64,000 nucleotides of DNA from Ruegeria marina (GTDB taxonomy: Bacteria > Pseudomonadota > Alphaproteobacteria > Rhodobacterales > Rhodobacteraceae): NCBI RefSeq assembly GCF_900101475.1, contig NZ_FMZV01000007.1, forward strand, positions 124,001-188,000. Reading direction: 5' to 3'. The notes beneath the pieces were generated by a model that was given only the letters and a program-made list of their open reading frames with translations, had not been told where the DNA came from and ran no database searches. Both the position numbers and the translations under genes were made by a program. Below, one piece after another: positions 29,286-37,813 of this stretch (position 1 is its first letter; every line of letters starts with the position of its first letter).

Positions 29286-30065
29286 TCAGCGTCCTTTCCA
29301 GACCGGGTCGCGTTTCTCGGCAAAGGCGCGGGCGCCCTCCAGCTGATCCTCGGAAGAGTAGAGCACATCCACCGTGCGCAGCTGCCGTTTGGTGATCTTG
29401 TTCATCGTGTCCTGGAACTTTTCGTCCTCGGCCTCGCGCACGATTTCCTTGATCGCGGCATAGACCAGCGGCGGGCCGCTTGCGAGGAGACGCGCCAATT
29501 CCCAAGCGCGATCAAGGAGTTGCGCGCCCGGCACGATCTCGTTCACCAGCCCCCAGCGATGCGCCTCCTCGGCATCGAACCAGCGCCCGGTCAGCAAGAG
29601 CTCCATCGCGATGTGATAGGGGATGCGCTTGGGCAGCTTGACGCTGGCAGCATCCGCCACCGTGCCAGAGCGGATTTCCGGCAGCGCGAAAGTGGCATGA
29701 TCGGCGGCGATGATCATGTCCGCCGACAGCGCCAGTTCCAGCCCGCCCCCACAGGCGATGCCGTTGACGGCAGCAATCACCGGCTTGTTCATGTCGCGCA
29801 GTTCCTGCAAGCCGCCGAACCCGCCGACACCATAGTCACCATCCACCGCATCGCCATCGGCTGCGGCCTTCAGATCCCAGCCGGGGCAAAAGAACTTTTC
29901 CCCGCCCCCGGTCAGGATCGCCACCCGCAACTCGGGATCGTCGCGGAAGGCGCGAAACACCTCGCCCATGATCCGGCTGGTGGCCAGATCGATCGCATTG
30001 GCCTTGGGCCGGTCCAGCGTGACCTCGAGAATGGCGCCGTCGCGGCGTGTCTTGATGGGGTTCAT
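29286..30065 (-). CDS. Enoyl-CoA hydratase/isomerase family protein (CaiD-like crotonase)
   Basis: A 259-aa crotonase with the oxyanion-hole segments CPGWDLKAAADG and NGIACGGGLELALSADM, plus the ALPEIRSGTV region. It resembles carnitinyl-CoA dehydratase (CaiD), including the C-terminal RAFAEKRDPVWKGR. It lies three bases after an ADP-forming acyl-CoA synthetase gene and downstream of an acyl-CoA dehydrogenase. A carnitine/crotonobetaine-type substrate is likely but not proven. Confidence 0.85.
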   Translation of the reverse strand: MNPIKTRRDGAILEVTLDRPKANAIDLATSRIMGEVFRAFRDDPELRVAILTGGGEKFFCPGWDLKAAADGDAVDGDYGVGGFGGLQELRDMNKPVIAAVNGIACGGGLELALSADMIIAADHATFALPEIRSGTVADAASVKLPKRIPYHIAMELLLTGRWFDAEEAHRWGLVNEIVPGAQLLDRAWELARLLASGPPLVYAAIKEIVREAEDEKFQDTMNKITKRQLRTVDVLYSSEDQLEGARAFAEKRDPVWKGR

Positions 30066-30068
30066 CCG

Positions 30069-32084
30069 TCAGCCCTTTCTTATCAAAGCATCCACCGCCA
30101 CGGCCCGGTCCGGTGTGGCCAGAAGCGGATTTATCTCAACCTCGCCCAGCGTCTCGGCATGAGCAAGCACATAGTCCTGCACCGCCTGCACCGCATCGAG
30201 GATCGCCTGCATGTTCGCCCCGGGCTTGCCGCGATACCCCGCCAGCAGCGGCGCGATGCGCAAGCTCTCCAACCCGGCCCGCACGTCGGCGGGCGCGGCA
30301 GGAACCAGCAAGGATACCGTGTCCCGCATCAATTCGGTGAGGATGCCTCCGGCGCCCAGGGTCAGTACAAACCCATGTGCCGGGTCGCGCACCACTCCGA
30401 CCAGCAGTTCGGCCACTGCATCGCTGACCATCTCTTCGATCAGGACCTCGGCGGTGCCAATTTCGGACGCGACCCGAGCCACATCCGCCGCCGGAATACC
30501 CAGCCTCACTGCCGCGTGTTCCGACTTGTGCGCAAGTCCGGTTCCCTTGACGGCAAAAGGTTCCCGCAGATCGGCGACCACCTGCTCGATTTCAGCCGCA
30601 CCACCGGCTAGACGGTTGCGCGGCACCGACAGGCCATGCGCGGCAAGCGCTGTCTTGGCCTCTGCTTCGCCTACGGTCTGCGTTGCTTCGGCGGAGCCCG
30701 GCAGACACAGCGGTTGGGGACAGGGCGGGCGGATATATGCCGCCGCCTCGGCCGCCGCCAGCGCCTCGCGCAACCCCGTGAAGGGCACCACGCCACCCGC
30801 CATCAATTCGGCGGCTGTTTCGGCAGGCATCAGTTCCGGCAGCGTCGCCACCACGGCAAAGGGCGCCCCGGTATCGGCGCGCACCTTCAGCGCTGCTTGC
30901 GTGGCGCAGGTCCAATCGGTCGTATCTGTGACCGGGTAATCGACGATCGAAAAAGTGAGGGCGATCCCGTCTCCGGTCATCCCCGCCCAGGCCGCCGCCA
31001 TCGCATCGGTGTCGCGCCAGATATAGGTGTGATAATCCAGCGGGTTGTTGAGTGCCACCATCGGCCCGAGAGCCGCGCGCAATTCACCTCGCTGCCGCAT
31101 CGTGAGCTTCGGGAATCGCAAGCGCATGCCAACGCACATGTCGGCAATCAGGCTGGCTTCGCCGCCCGAACAGCTTATCGAGGCAATATCCGCCCCCGAC
31201 AATGGACCGTGACAATGCAGAAGCTTCAATGTCTCCAGCAAATCCGGCAGGGCGCCCAGACGCGGAATCCCCAACCGGTCCAGCAAGGCCTGCGCGCCCG
31301 CATCGCTGCCCGCCAGCGACGCGGTATGCGATATCGTCGCCTGCTGCGCCTGTTCCGAGGCGCCTACCTTGAGCGCCACCAGCGGCACACCCCTTGCATG
31401 GGCCTTGGCCGCCAGCGCCTCCCAGTCGCGCAAGTTGCCAAACCCTTCGATATGCAGCCCGATCGCGGTAACGCGCGGATCATCCAGCAGCCCGGCGGCG
31501 ATCTGCGCCTGGCTCGTTTGCGCCATGTTCCCGCAGGTCACCACATAGGCGATGGGCAGGCCGCGCTGCTGCATGGTCAGATTTATGGCAATGTTCGAGC
31601 TTTGCGTCAGGATCGCAACCCCGCGCTCGACCCGCGCGCAACCATGCTGGTCGGGCCACAAGAGCGCACCGTCGAGCGCATTGACAAAGCCGTAGCAGTT
31701 GGGGCCGAGGAATGGCATCCCCCCGGCCGCCGCCACGAGTTCGGCCTGTAAATCGCCGCCCGTTTCATCCTCGGCCACAGCCTCGGAGAACCCGCTGGCG
31801 AAACAGACCGCCCCCCCTGCCCCCATGGCCGAGAGCGCGCGCAACGCCTCTATGGTCGCGTGACGATTGATCCCGACAAAGGTTGCATCGGGCGCTTCGG
31901 GCAGATCCTCCAGTCGGGCAAAGGCCGAAATCCCCTCGACCTCTGTCGCCTTGGGATGCACCGGCCAGATCGTCCCGTCAAACCCCATGCGCCGGCATTG
32001 CACGATCACCTGCCGGCACCAGGCGCCGCCGCCGATCACCGCGATCGAGCGCGGCCGGAACAAGCGCGACAAACCTTTCGTCAT
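30069..32084 (-). CDS. Acyl-CoA synthetase (NDP-forming), acetate-CoA ligase family
   Basis: The 671-aa protein fuses an N-terminal CoA-binding Rossmann domain (PRSIAVIGGGAW, about 1-130), succinyl-CoA-ligase-like domains, and a C-terminal ATP-grasp domain (about 450-670, with FAVKGTGLAHKSE). This is the single-chain ADP-forming acyl-CoA synthetase type. AGGGAG precedes the ATG. With CaiD-like and acyl-CoA dehydrogenase neighbours it probably activates the acid that they process, in place of the AMP-forming CaiC. Confidence 0.85.
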   Translation of the reverse strand: MTKGLSRLFRPRSIAVIGGGAWCRQVIVQCRRMGFDGTIWPVHPKATEVEGISAFARLEDLPEAPDATFVGINRHATIEALRALSAMGAGGAVCFASGFSEAVAEDETGGDLQAELVAAAGGMPFLGPNCYGFVNALDGALLWPDQHGCARVERGVAILTQSSNIAINLTMQQRGLPIAYVVTCGNMAQTSQAQIAAGLLDDPRVTAIGLHIEGFGNLRDWEALAAKAHARGVPLVALKVGASEQAQQATISHTASLAGSDAGAQALLDRLGIPRLGALPDLLETLKLLHCHGPLSGADIASISCSGGEASLIADMCVGMRLRFPKLTMRQRGELRAALGPMVALNNPLDYHTYIWRDTDAMAAAWAGMTGDGIALTFSIVDYPVTDTTDWTCATQAALKVRADTGAPFAVVATLPELMPAETAAELMAGGVVPFTGLREALAAAEAAAYIRPPCPQPLCLPGSAEATQTVGEAEAKTALAAHGLSVPRNRLAGGAAEIEQVVADLREPFAVKGTGLAHKSEHAAVRLGIPAADVARVASEIGTAEVLIEEMVSDAVAELLVGVVRDPAHGFVLTLGAGGILTELMRDTVSLLVPAAPADVRAGLESLRIAPLLAGYRGKPGANMQAILDAVQAVQDYVLAHAETLGEVEINPLLATPDRAVAVDALIRKG

Positions 32085-32166
32085 GACACGCTCCCTGCCA
32101 TTTCATCTTTTCCCAAATACTCCCGCCGGAGGCGTCGCACGTCCGCGCGAATACACCCGTGCGGCA

Positions 32167-33327
32167 TCATGCCCCCAACGGACGCAACAGGTCGCGGCTG
32201 ATGATGTGGCGCTGGATCTCGCTGGTGCCATCCCAGATCCGCTCGACACGCGCATCGCGCCAGAACCGCTCGATCGGGAAATCGTCCATCAGCCCCATGC
32301 CGCCATAGATTTGCAAGGTCGTATCGGTGACCCGCGCCAGCATCTCGCTGGCATAGAGCTTGGCGCTGGCGATCTCGCGGTTCGACGGCAAGCCCTGATC
32401 CAGACGCCAGGCTCCGGCCAGCGTCAGCCAGTCGGCCGCGTCGATCTCGGTGATCATGTCGGCGATCTGGAACCCCACGCCCTGGAACTTGCCGATCTCC
32501 TGCCCGAACTGCTTGCGCTCGGCCGCATAGTTCAATGCATAGTCGAAACAGCGCCGCGCCCGACCGACGCAAAAGGCCCCAACCGTCAGGCGCGTGGCAT
32601 AAAGCCATTCGTTCATCACCGCGAACCCGCCATCCACCTCGCCCAGAACCTGCGCATCCGGCAGGCGGCAGTCGTCGAAGCTCAGGATGCAGTTCTTGTA
32701 GCCCTTGTGGCTGACCGAGTTGTACCCGTTGCGCACAGTGAATCCTGGCGTACCTCGATCTACCAGAAACGCGGTGATCCGTTTCTTGGGCCCTTTCGGG
32801 GTTTCGTCCACACCGGTCGCCACAAAGACGATAAAGAAATCGGCATGTTCCGCGCCCGAGATGAAATGCTTCGTCCCGTTCACCACCCAGTCGCCACCCT
32901 TGCGCACCGCCTGGCATTTCATGCCGCGCACGTCCGATCCCGCATCGGGCTCGGTCATCGCCAGCGCGTCCATCCGCTCGCCCCGCACCGCCGGCAGCAG
33001 ATAGCGTTCGCGCTGCTCGGGATTGCAGGCCATCAGGATGTTCTGCGGCCTTCCAAAGAAATGCGTCAGCGCCATCGACCCGCGCCCCAGCTCGCGCTCG
33101 ACCAGTGTAAAATCCAGATGGCTGAGGCCCGCGCCGCCGACCTCCTCGGGAAAGTTGCAGGCATAGAAGCCAAGGTCGATCACCTTCTGCTTGATCTCCT
33201 GCCCCAACTCGTAGGGCACCTGGCCCGTGCGCTCCACTTCGGCCTCGTGCGGGTAAATCTCGTTTTCCACGAAGCTGCGGACGGTGGAGACGATCATCTC
33301 CTGTTCTTCGGTCAGGCCAAATTGCAT
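32167..33327 (-). CDS. Acyl-CoA dehydrogenase (CaiA-like)
   Basis: A 386-aa FAD-dependent acyl-CoA dehydrogenase with MTEPDAGSDVRGM (FAD/substrate loop), QIYGGMGLMDDFPIERFWRD and a C-terminal WDGTSEIQRHIISRDLL typical of the catalytic region. The start at 33327 follows AAGGGAG; the frame extends 51 codons upstream without homology. It resembles crotonobetainyl-CoA/butyrobetainyl-CoA dehydrogenases in length. It diverges from a GlxA-type regulator 78 bases away, which probably controls it. Confidence 0.87.
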   Translation of the reverse strand: MQFGLTEEQEMIVSTVRSFVENEIYPHEAEVERTGQVPYELGQEIKQKVIDLGFYACNFPEEVGGAGLSHLDFTLVERELGRGSMALTHFFGRPQNILMACNPEQRERYLLPAVRGERMDALAMTEPDAGSDVRGMKCQAVRKGGDWVVNGTKHFISGAEHADFFIVFVATGVDETPKGPKKRITAFLVDRGTPGFTVRNGYNSVSHKGYKNCILSFDDCRLPDAQVLGEVDGGFAVMNEWLYATRLTVGAFCVGRARRCFDYALNYAAERKQFGQEIGKFQGVGFQIADMITEIDAADWLTLAGAWRLDQGLPSNREIASAKLYASEMLARVTDTTLQIYGGMGLMDDFPIERFWRDARVERIWDGTSEIQRHIISRDLLRPLGA

Positions 33328-33405
33328 GGCGCGCTCCCTTATGCGAATTCCGAGACAGGAAATCCCGGCTTGCATCGCTCTGTCGTGCAGAGTTAGGTGT
33401 TGACC

Positions 33406-34374
33406 ATGCAAAGTTCGTCCAAAATTCGCATTCCGACGCAGACGATGGATTTCCTGCTGTTCGACGAATTCTCCAACCATTGCCTGGCTAATACCGTTGA
33501 ACCGCTGCGCGCCGCGAATACTCTGTCAAGGCGCGCCTTGTATGCTTGGCGCTTTCTCACGCTAGATGGCGCGCCGGTACACAGCTCCTCCGGACTGCAG
33601 GTTTCGCCGCATGACCGGCTGGACCGGGGGCGCGGGTCGATGCTGGTGGTCATGCCCTCCTACGGGTTTCGCACCTACGAGGGCTGGCGCACCCTGCGCG
33701 CGCTCACGGCGGCGGCGAAACGGTACCCGACACTCGCCGGGCTGGATACGGGCAGCTGGCTGCTGGCGCGGGCCGGGCTTCTGGATGGGCACCGGGCGAC
33801 GATTCACTGGGAAGAGCTGACGAGCTTTGCCGAGGCTTTCCCCCAGGTACACACGGTCCGCGAACGCTTCGTGATCGACGGTCCGCGCATCACCTGTTCC
33901 GGTGCGATGGCGGCCTTCGACCTCGTCCTGCACCTGGTCGGGCGGGATCACGGACAGTTGCTGGCACTGGAGGTCGCTCAACTCTTCATGACCCGGGACT
34001 CGGCCCGTTCGCACGGAACTCCCGCCGCGGTGGGGCAGCGGTCGGTCAACAAGGCGGTGATGCTCATGCAGGACAACCTCGAACGTCCGTTGACCATAGC
34101 CGAGATCGCGCGGCGCGCCGGCTGCACCCAGAAAACGCTGGAAGCACGGATGCTGGCCGAACTCGATGCCTCGCCGCAGGCCGTCTATCGCCGGCTTCGG
34201 CTGAATCTCGCAAGAAAACTCGTCACCGAAACCGACCAGCCGGTATCCGAGATCGCCGGCCGTTGCGGGTACGAGAACGCCAGCGCGATGACACGCGCCT
34301 TTCGCGCCGAGTTCGGGCAGCCGCCACGCAGCTTGCGAAACGGGGGTCAGACCGCCGCTGTCCAGACCCGGTAA
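33406..34374 (+). CDS. GlxA-family AraC-type transcriptional regulator
   Basis: A 322-aa regulator with an N-terminal DJ-1/PfpI-like domain (about 10-190) and a C-terminal AraC HTH pair (about 215-315, LTIAEIARRAGCTQKTLEARM...EIAGRCGYENASAMTRAFRAEFG). Members of this family (CdhR, GbdR, ArgR) control carnitine, betaine and arginine catabolism. Divergence from the CaiA-like gene fits that. A GTG three codons earlier is an alternative start. Its 3' end overlaps the next convergent gene by 28 bases. Confidence 0.87.
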   Translation: MQSSSKIRIPTQTMDFLLFDEFSNHCLANTVEPLRAANTLSRRALYAWRFLTLDGAPVHSSSGLQVSPHDRLDRGRGSMLVVMPSYGFRTYEGWRTLRALTAAAKRYPTLAGLDTGSWLLARAGLLDGHRATIHWEELTSFAEAFPQVHTVRERFVIDGPRITCSGAMAAFDLVLHLVGRDHGQLLALEVAQLFMTRDSARSHGTPAAVGQRSVNKAVMLMQDNLERPLTIAEIARRAGCTQKTLEARMLAELDASPQAVYRRLRLNLARKLVTETDQPVSEIAGRCGYENASAMTRAFRAEFGQPPRSLRNGGQTAAVQTR

Positions 34375-35408
34375 CGCCCCTGTCCAGTCATTTCACGGAT
34401 CAAACCGCGCCGGGCGAACAGGTCCAGGTTTCGTTGCACCGCCGCCCGCGACGCGCCCGACTTGGCCTCGGCGAGGGGCGCGGTCACGATCGGCCAAGCA
34501 GTCATCACGTCGATCAGCGCGGGCGGGGTGCGCCCGCTGAGATCTGCTGTCGCCTCGATCGCGCGCGCACGCCAGGCCGCGATCCGCTCCAGATGCAGCA
34601 GCGCGGCAACCACGGCCTGAGCCGATCCACGCAACCACGCCGCCAGTTTCTGTTGCGGGCTGCCGGCACCACGCAACGCTCCCGGACCGGAGAGGGCAAG
34701 CGGCAGAAACACCGCGGATCCCCGCGCCATCGCCGCGCCATGGCGCGCGGCAAGCACCGCTGCCTCGACCGCTGTCGAAGGCCCCTGCCCCAACGCCATC
34801 CACGCATGAAACATCATCGCCGCGCCGGTTGCGGGGTGCAGCCCATCGGCGGCCTGCATCACCTCGGCCAGATCGGCCACCGTCTCGGGAAGCTCGTCGC
34901 CATCCGTATTGCTGCGGCCCAGGAAATCCGCAAGACCCTCCTGCCATCCGGCATCCGCGGGGGCCGGACCTCCGCACAGACGCCGCACCGCCCACCCGGC
35001 CCTTGCAAGGGCCTGGGTATCGTCTCCGGTCGCACCTAGTCGAAGCCCGGTCCACAAGGCCAGCCGCTCGGCACTGATCCGGTCACCGGCCCACCAGCCC
35101 AGATCGGCGACTTCCAGCAAGGCAAGGCGGTGAACCCACTCGCCATGCCCGGCCCGCAACCTTTCATCCAGCGCACCAAACTGAACAGCGAGATCAGCCA
35201 GGTCCGGTGCAAGCGCGGCCTGCGCCGCGCGCCAGTCCCCGGGATCGAACAGCCGGGGCGGCGCCGCGCGCCTGGGCGACAGGAAATCGGCGGCCTCCTC
35301 CCCGTCCGGACCGGGCAGGAACCAAAGGTCGTCTTCGGCCGTCTGATCGGCGTCATAAGGGCCATCCGGCCCAGGTTCGGAGAATAGTGCGTCCTTGTCC
35401 CGTTTCAT
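34347..35408 (-). CDS. DUF1612/RHE_PE00001-like helix-turn-helix protein
   Basis: A 353-aa protein rich in Ala, Leu and Asp with a long helical middle and a C-terminal winged HTH (about 285-350, PIVTAPLAEAKSGASRAAVQ followed by GLIREMTGQGRYRVW). That arrangement matches a family seen on rhizobial and rhodobacterial replicons, often near plasmid or toxin-antitoxin loci, with unknown function. No partner gene stands out here. The family assignment is from memory and moderate. Confidence 0.6.
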   Translation of the reverse strand: MKRDKDALFSEPGPDGPYDADQTAEDDLWFLPGPDGEEAADFLSPRRAAPPRLFDPGDWRAAQAALAPDLADLAVQFGALDERLRAGHGEWVHRLALLEVADLGWWAGDRISAERLALWTGLRLGATGDDTQALARAGWAVRRLCGGPAPADAGWQEGLADFLGRSNTDGDELPETVADLAEVMQAADGLHPATGAAMMFHAWMALGQGPSTAVEAAVLAARHGAAMARGSAVFLPLALSGPGALRGAGSPQQKLAAWLRGSAQAVVAALLHLERIAAWRARAIEATADLSGRTPPALIDVMTAWPIVTAPLAEAKSGASRAAVQRNLDLFARRGLIREMTGQGRYRVWTAAV

Positions 35409-35450
35409 GCCGCCATCATAACGCGGAACCAGGGGCCGGGATACCGCGCT

Positions 35451-36404
35451 TCACAGGCGCGCTGCCTTCTGATCCGCCACGTTTCTGACCACCAACTCCT
35501 TGTAGAGCGCCCGGATGCGCATCATCACCGGCCCAGCGGCGCCATCGCCGATCTGCTTGCCGTCGATCGAGGCTACCGGAGTCTGCGCGCCGAACGTGCC
35601 GGTCAGAAACGCCTCGTCCGCGCCATAGGCTTCGTAAAGCGAGAAGTTCTTCTCGAACACCGGTATGCCGTTGTCGCGGCACAGGTCGATCACCTTTTGC
35701 CGGGTCACCCCGTTCATGCAGTAATCCCCCGTCGAGGTCCAAACCTCGCCCCGCCGCACGATGAAGAAGTTGCAGGCATTGGTCGTGTTGACGAACCCGT
35801 GCGGGTCCAGCATCAGCGCCTCGTCCGCACCGGCCTGTTCGGCCTGCAAGCAGGCGATCACGCAGTTCAGCTTGGAATGGCTGTTGAACTTGGGGTCCTG
35901 GCTGTGCGGCAGGCCGCGCACCTGCGGAACCGAGGCCAGCCGGATGCCTCGCCGCTGCACGTCCTCGGAAGGGCGTGAATGCTCGACGATCGCCACGATG
36001 GTGGGACCCCATTTCGACAGGCCCGGATGCTGGAACGGCTTGGCCTTGCGCCCCCGGGTGATCATCAGCCGGCAATGCGCGTCACCGGTCATTCCGTTCG
36101 CCGCTGCCGTCCGGTCAAGGATCTCTCGGATCTGCACAGGCGTCTTGCCGATGTCCAGCGACACAGCCTTGCACGAGTTGAACAGCCGGTCCATGTGCTC
36201 ATCGAAGAACGCCCATTCCCCGTCATAAAGCCGCATCCCCTCCCACATGCCATCGCCCAGCATAAAACCGCTGTCGTAGACCGAAACCTTGGCGTCGTCC
36301 TTGTGGACCAGGTCGCCGTCCACATAGATCAGGATATCGCGGTTGCGTATGTCTTCCTCGGCGTCATGGGTCGTCTTGCCGGCGGCATGGGGATCGGTGG
36401 TCAT
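35451..36404 (-). CDS. Class IV aminotransferase (branched-chain/D-amino acid type)
   Basis: A 317-aa PLP enzyme of fold type IV with DSGFMLGDGMWEGMRLYDG near the N-terminus, the PLP lysine in NSHSKLNCV (about residue 180) and NTTNACNFFIVRRGEVWTS. It transfers amino groups between branched-chain or D-amino acids and 2-oxo acids; the subfamily is not settled. The start at 36404 removes a 66-codon upstream extension without homology. It diverges from the MHYT-LytTR gene across a region with an inverted repeat. Confidence 0.85.
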   Translation of the reverse strand: MTTDPHAAGKTTHDAEEDIRNRDILIYVDGDLVHKDDAKVSVYDSGFMLGDGMWEGMRLYDGEWAFFDEHMDRLFNSCKAVSLDIGKTPVQIREILDRTAAANGMTGDAHCRLMITRGRKAKPFQHPGLSKWGPTIVAIVEHSRPSEDVQRRGIRLASVPQVRGLPHSQDPKFNSHSKLNCVIACLQAEQAGADEALMLDPHGFVNTTNACNFFIVRRGEVWTSTGDYCMNGVTRQKVIDLCRDNGIPVFEKNFSLYEAYGADEAFLTGTFGAQTPVASIDGKQIGDGAAGPVMMRIRALYKELVVRNVADQKAARL

Positions 36405-36483
36405 CTGTCGTCCTGCTGACTGGTCGCGGCAGAGCTTAGGAGGAGGTCCGGCAATCCGCAATGGCATCGGCCGGCACCCGGCA

Positions 36484-36516
36484 AATTTGCAGTTCGCGCT
36501 TTCGCGACTACAAATT
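36484..36516. promoter_or_regulatory. Imperfect inverted repeat between the aminotransferase and MHYT-LytTR genes
   Basis: AATTTGCAGTTCGCG and CGCGACTACAAATT form a 33-bp imperfect palindrome, 79 bases from the aminotransferase start and 40 bases from the regulator start. It is a candidate operator for either divergent gene. The TTCGC core echoes the direct repeats upstream of coxM. Confidence 0.45.
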
Positions 36517-36556
36517 AGGATGACATCCAAGTGAACCCGGATCATCAATCGCGGAC

Positions 36557-37669
36557 ATGCCGATCCTCGACTACACGCATAACCTTTGGCTGGTCGCCGC
36601 ATCCCTGTGCGTTGCGATGATCGCAGGCTTTACCGGGCTTTCGCTGACGCAGGGCCTGTCCAAGCGCAGCGTGAACCAGCGCAAGCTGGCGATCTCCATG
36701 GCCGCCATCGCGCTCGGCGGCGGTATCTGGTCGATGCATTTCGTGGCCATGCTGGGCCTGCAATTGCCGATCGAGTTCTATTTCGATGCAACCGTCACGC
36801 TGATTTCGGCGCTGGTCGCCATCCTGGTGGTGGGCGTCGCCTTGCTGCTTCTGCATTTCCGCCGCCGAACCCCGGCCACCCTGGCGGGCGCAGGCATCAT
36901 CGTCGGACTTGGCATCATCGCGATGCATTACATCGGCATGGCCGGATTGCAGCTGTGCCGGCCGCTCTATTCCCCCGGCGGCATCACCCTGGCCGTGCTC
37001 GGGTCCTGCGCGCTCAACATCGCAGCCTTCTGGATCGCCTATGGCCGACGCAACCACCGCAACATCCTGCTGGGAACCGTGTGTTTCGGAACCGCTGTCT
37101 TCGTCGTGCATTTCGTAGCGATCTGGGGCACCGCCTTCGTCGCCACCGGAACCGAAACCGAAGTGGGCCCGATGATCGGCAAGGAAGTCTTGGCGATAGG
37201 CGTCGTTCTTTCCAGCTTCGTGCTTTGCGCCGCCTTCCTGCTGACCGGAATATCCTTTGTCACGCCAATACAGGCCGCTCTGGCGCCCGACACCGATATC
37301 CGGCAGCAGCCCGCCAAGGACATGATCGCACCCAAGTTCGCCCGCCAGATCCCCTACGAACAGGACGGCCGCACGCATTTCTTCGACGCCGGGTCAGTCG
37401 CCGCCATTCGCGCCGAAGGGCATTACACCCATATCTACGCGCAAGGGAAAAGGTATTTCTGCGTCTGGTCGATCACCGAGGCGGAACGCCGGCTCGATCC
37501 GGCCACCTTTACCAAGACCCACCGCAGTTACCTGGTCAATCCCGCCTATGTCGAGAGTTTCGAAAGGCTCAAGGACAATGGCATCTGCCACATGAACCTG
37601 CCCGGCCTGCCGCGCGTGCCGGTCAGCCGGGCGCGGCTCAAGGCGGTGCGCGAAGTGCTGGGCGTCTGA
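36557..37669 (+). CDS. MHYT-LytTR membrane-bound regulator of the cox operon (CoxC/CoxH-like)
   Basis: A 370-aa protein with about seven membrane helices. It carries MHYT-type repeats (M60-H61-F-V-A-M, then MHYIGM, then a degenerate VHFVAI), and a C-terminal LytTR DNA-binding domain (about 262-368). CoxC and CoxH of Oligotropha carboxidovorans have this layout. MHYT domains are predicted to bind copper and sense a diatomic gas. It lies immediately upstream of coxM, so CO- or O2-responsive control of CO dehydrogenase is likely. It is followed by tandem 13-bp repeats. Confidence 0.9.
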   Translation: MPILDYTHNLWLVAASLCVAMIAGFTGLSLTQGLSKRSVNQRKLAISMAAIALGGGIWSMHFVAMLGLQLPIEFYFDATVTLISALVAILVVGVALLLLHFRRRTPATLAGAGIIVGLGIIAMHYIGMAGLQLCRPLYSPGGITLAVLGSCALNIAAFWIAYGRRNHRNILLGTVCFGTAVFVVHFVAIWGTAFVATGTETEVGPMIGKEVLAIGVVLSSFVLCAAFLLTGISFVTPIQAALAPDTDIRQQPAKDMIAPKFARQIPYEQDGRTHFFDAGSVAAIRAEGHYTHIYAQGKRYFCVWSITEAERRLDPATFTKTHRSYLVNPAYVESFERLKDNGICHMNLPGLPRVPVSRARLKAVREVLGV

Positions 37670-37679
37670 CCGCAAAGGG

Positions 37680-37713
37680 TTCGCATTTCGTGTGCCGCCT
37701 TTCGCATTTCGTG
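37680..37713. promoter_or_regulatory. Tandem 13-bp direct repeat, candidate LytTR operator for coxMSL
   Basis: TTCGCATTTCGTG occurs exactly at 37680-37692 and 37701-37713, a 21-bp period (two helical turns). LytTR proteins bind paired direct repeats with this spacing. It lies 101 bases upstream of the coxM start and right after the LytTR gene. A poorer third copy may begin at 37722. Confidence 0.75.
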
Positions 37714-37813
37714 CACAAACCCTCTGTATTCGGGTGAATCCTGTCGCCGACTTGTGCGACCCATAGCAGCCTTCCCCTGCCAGAACTCGGCCTTGCAGGG
37801 GAGGACAAGCAAG

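Noticed and set aside
36557-37669. MHYT protein as a cyclic-di-GMP enzyme
   Set aside because: No GGDEF or EAL motif follows the MHYT region; the C-terminus is LytTR.
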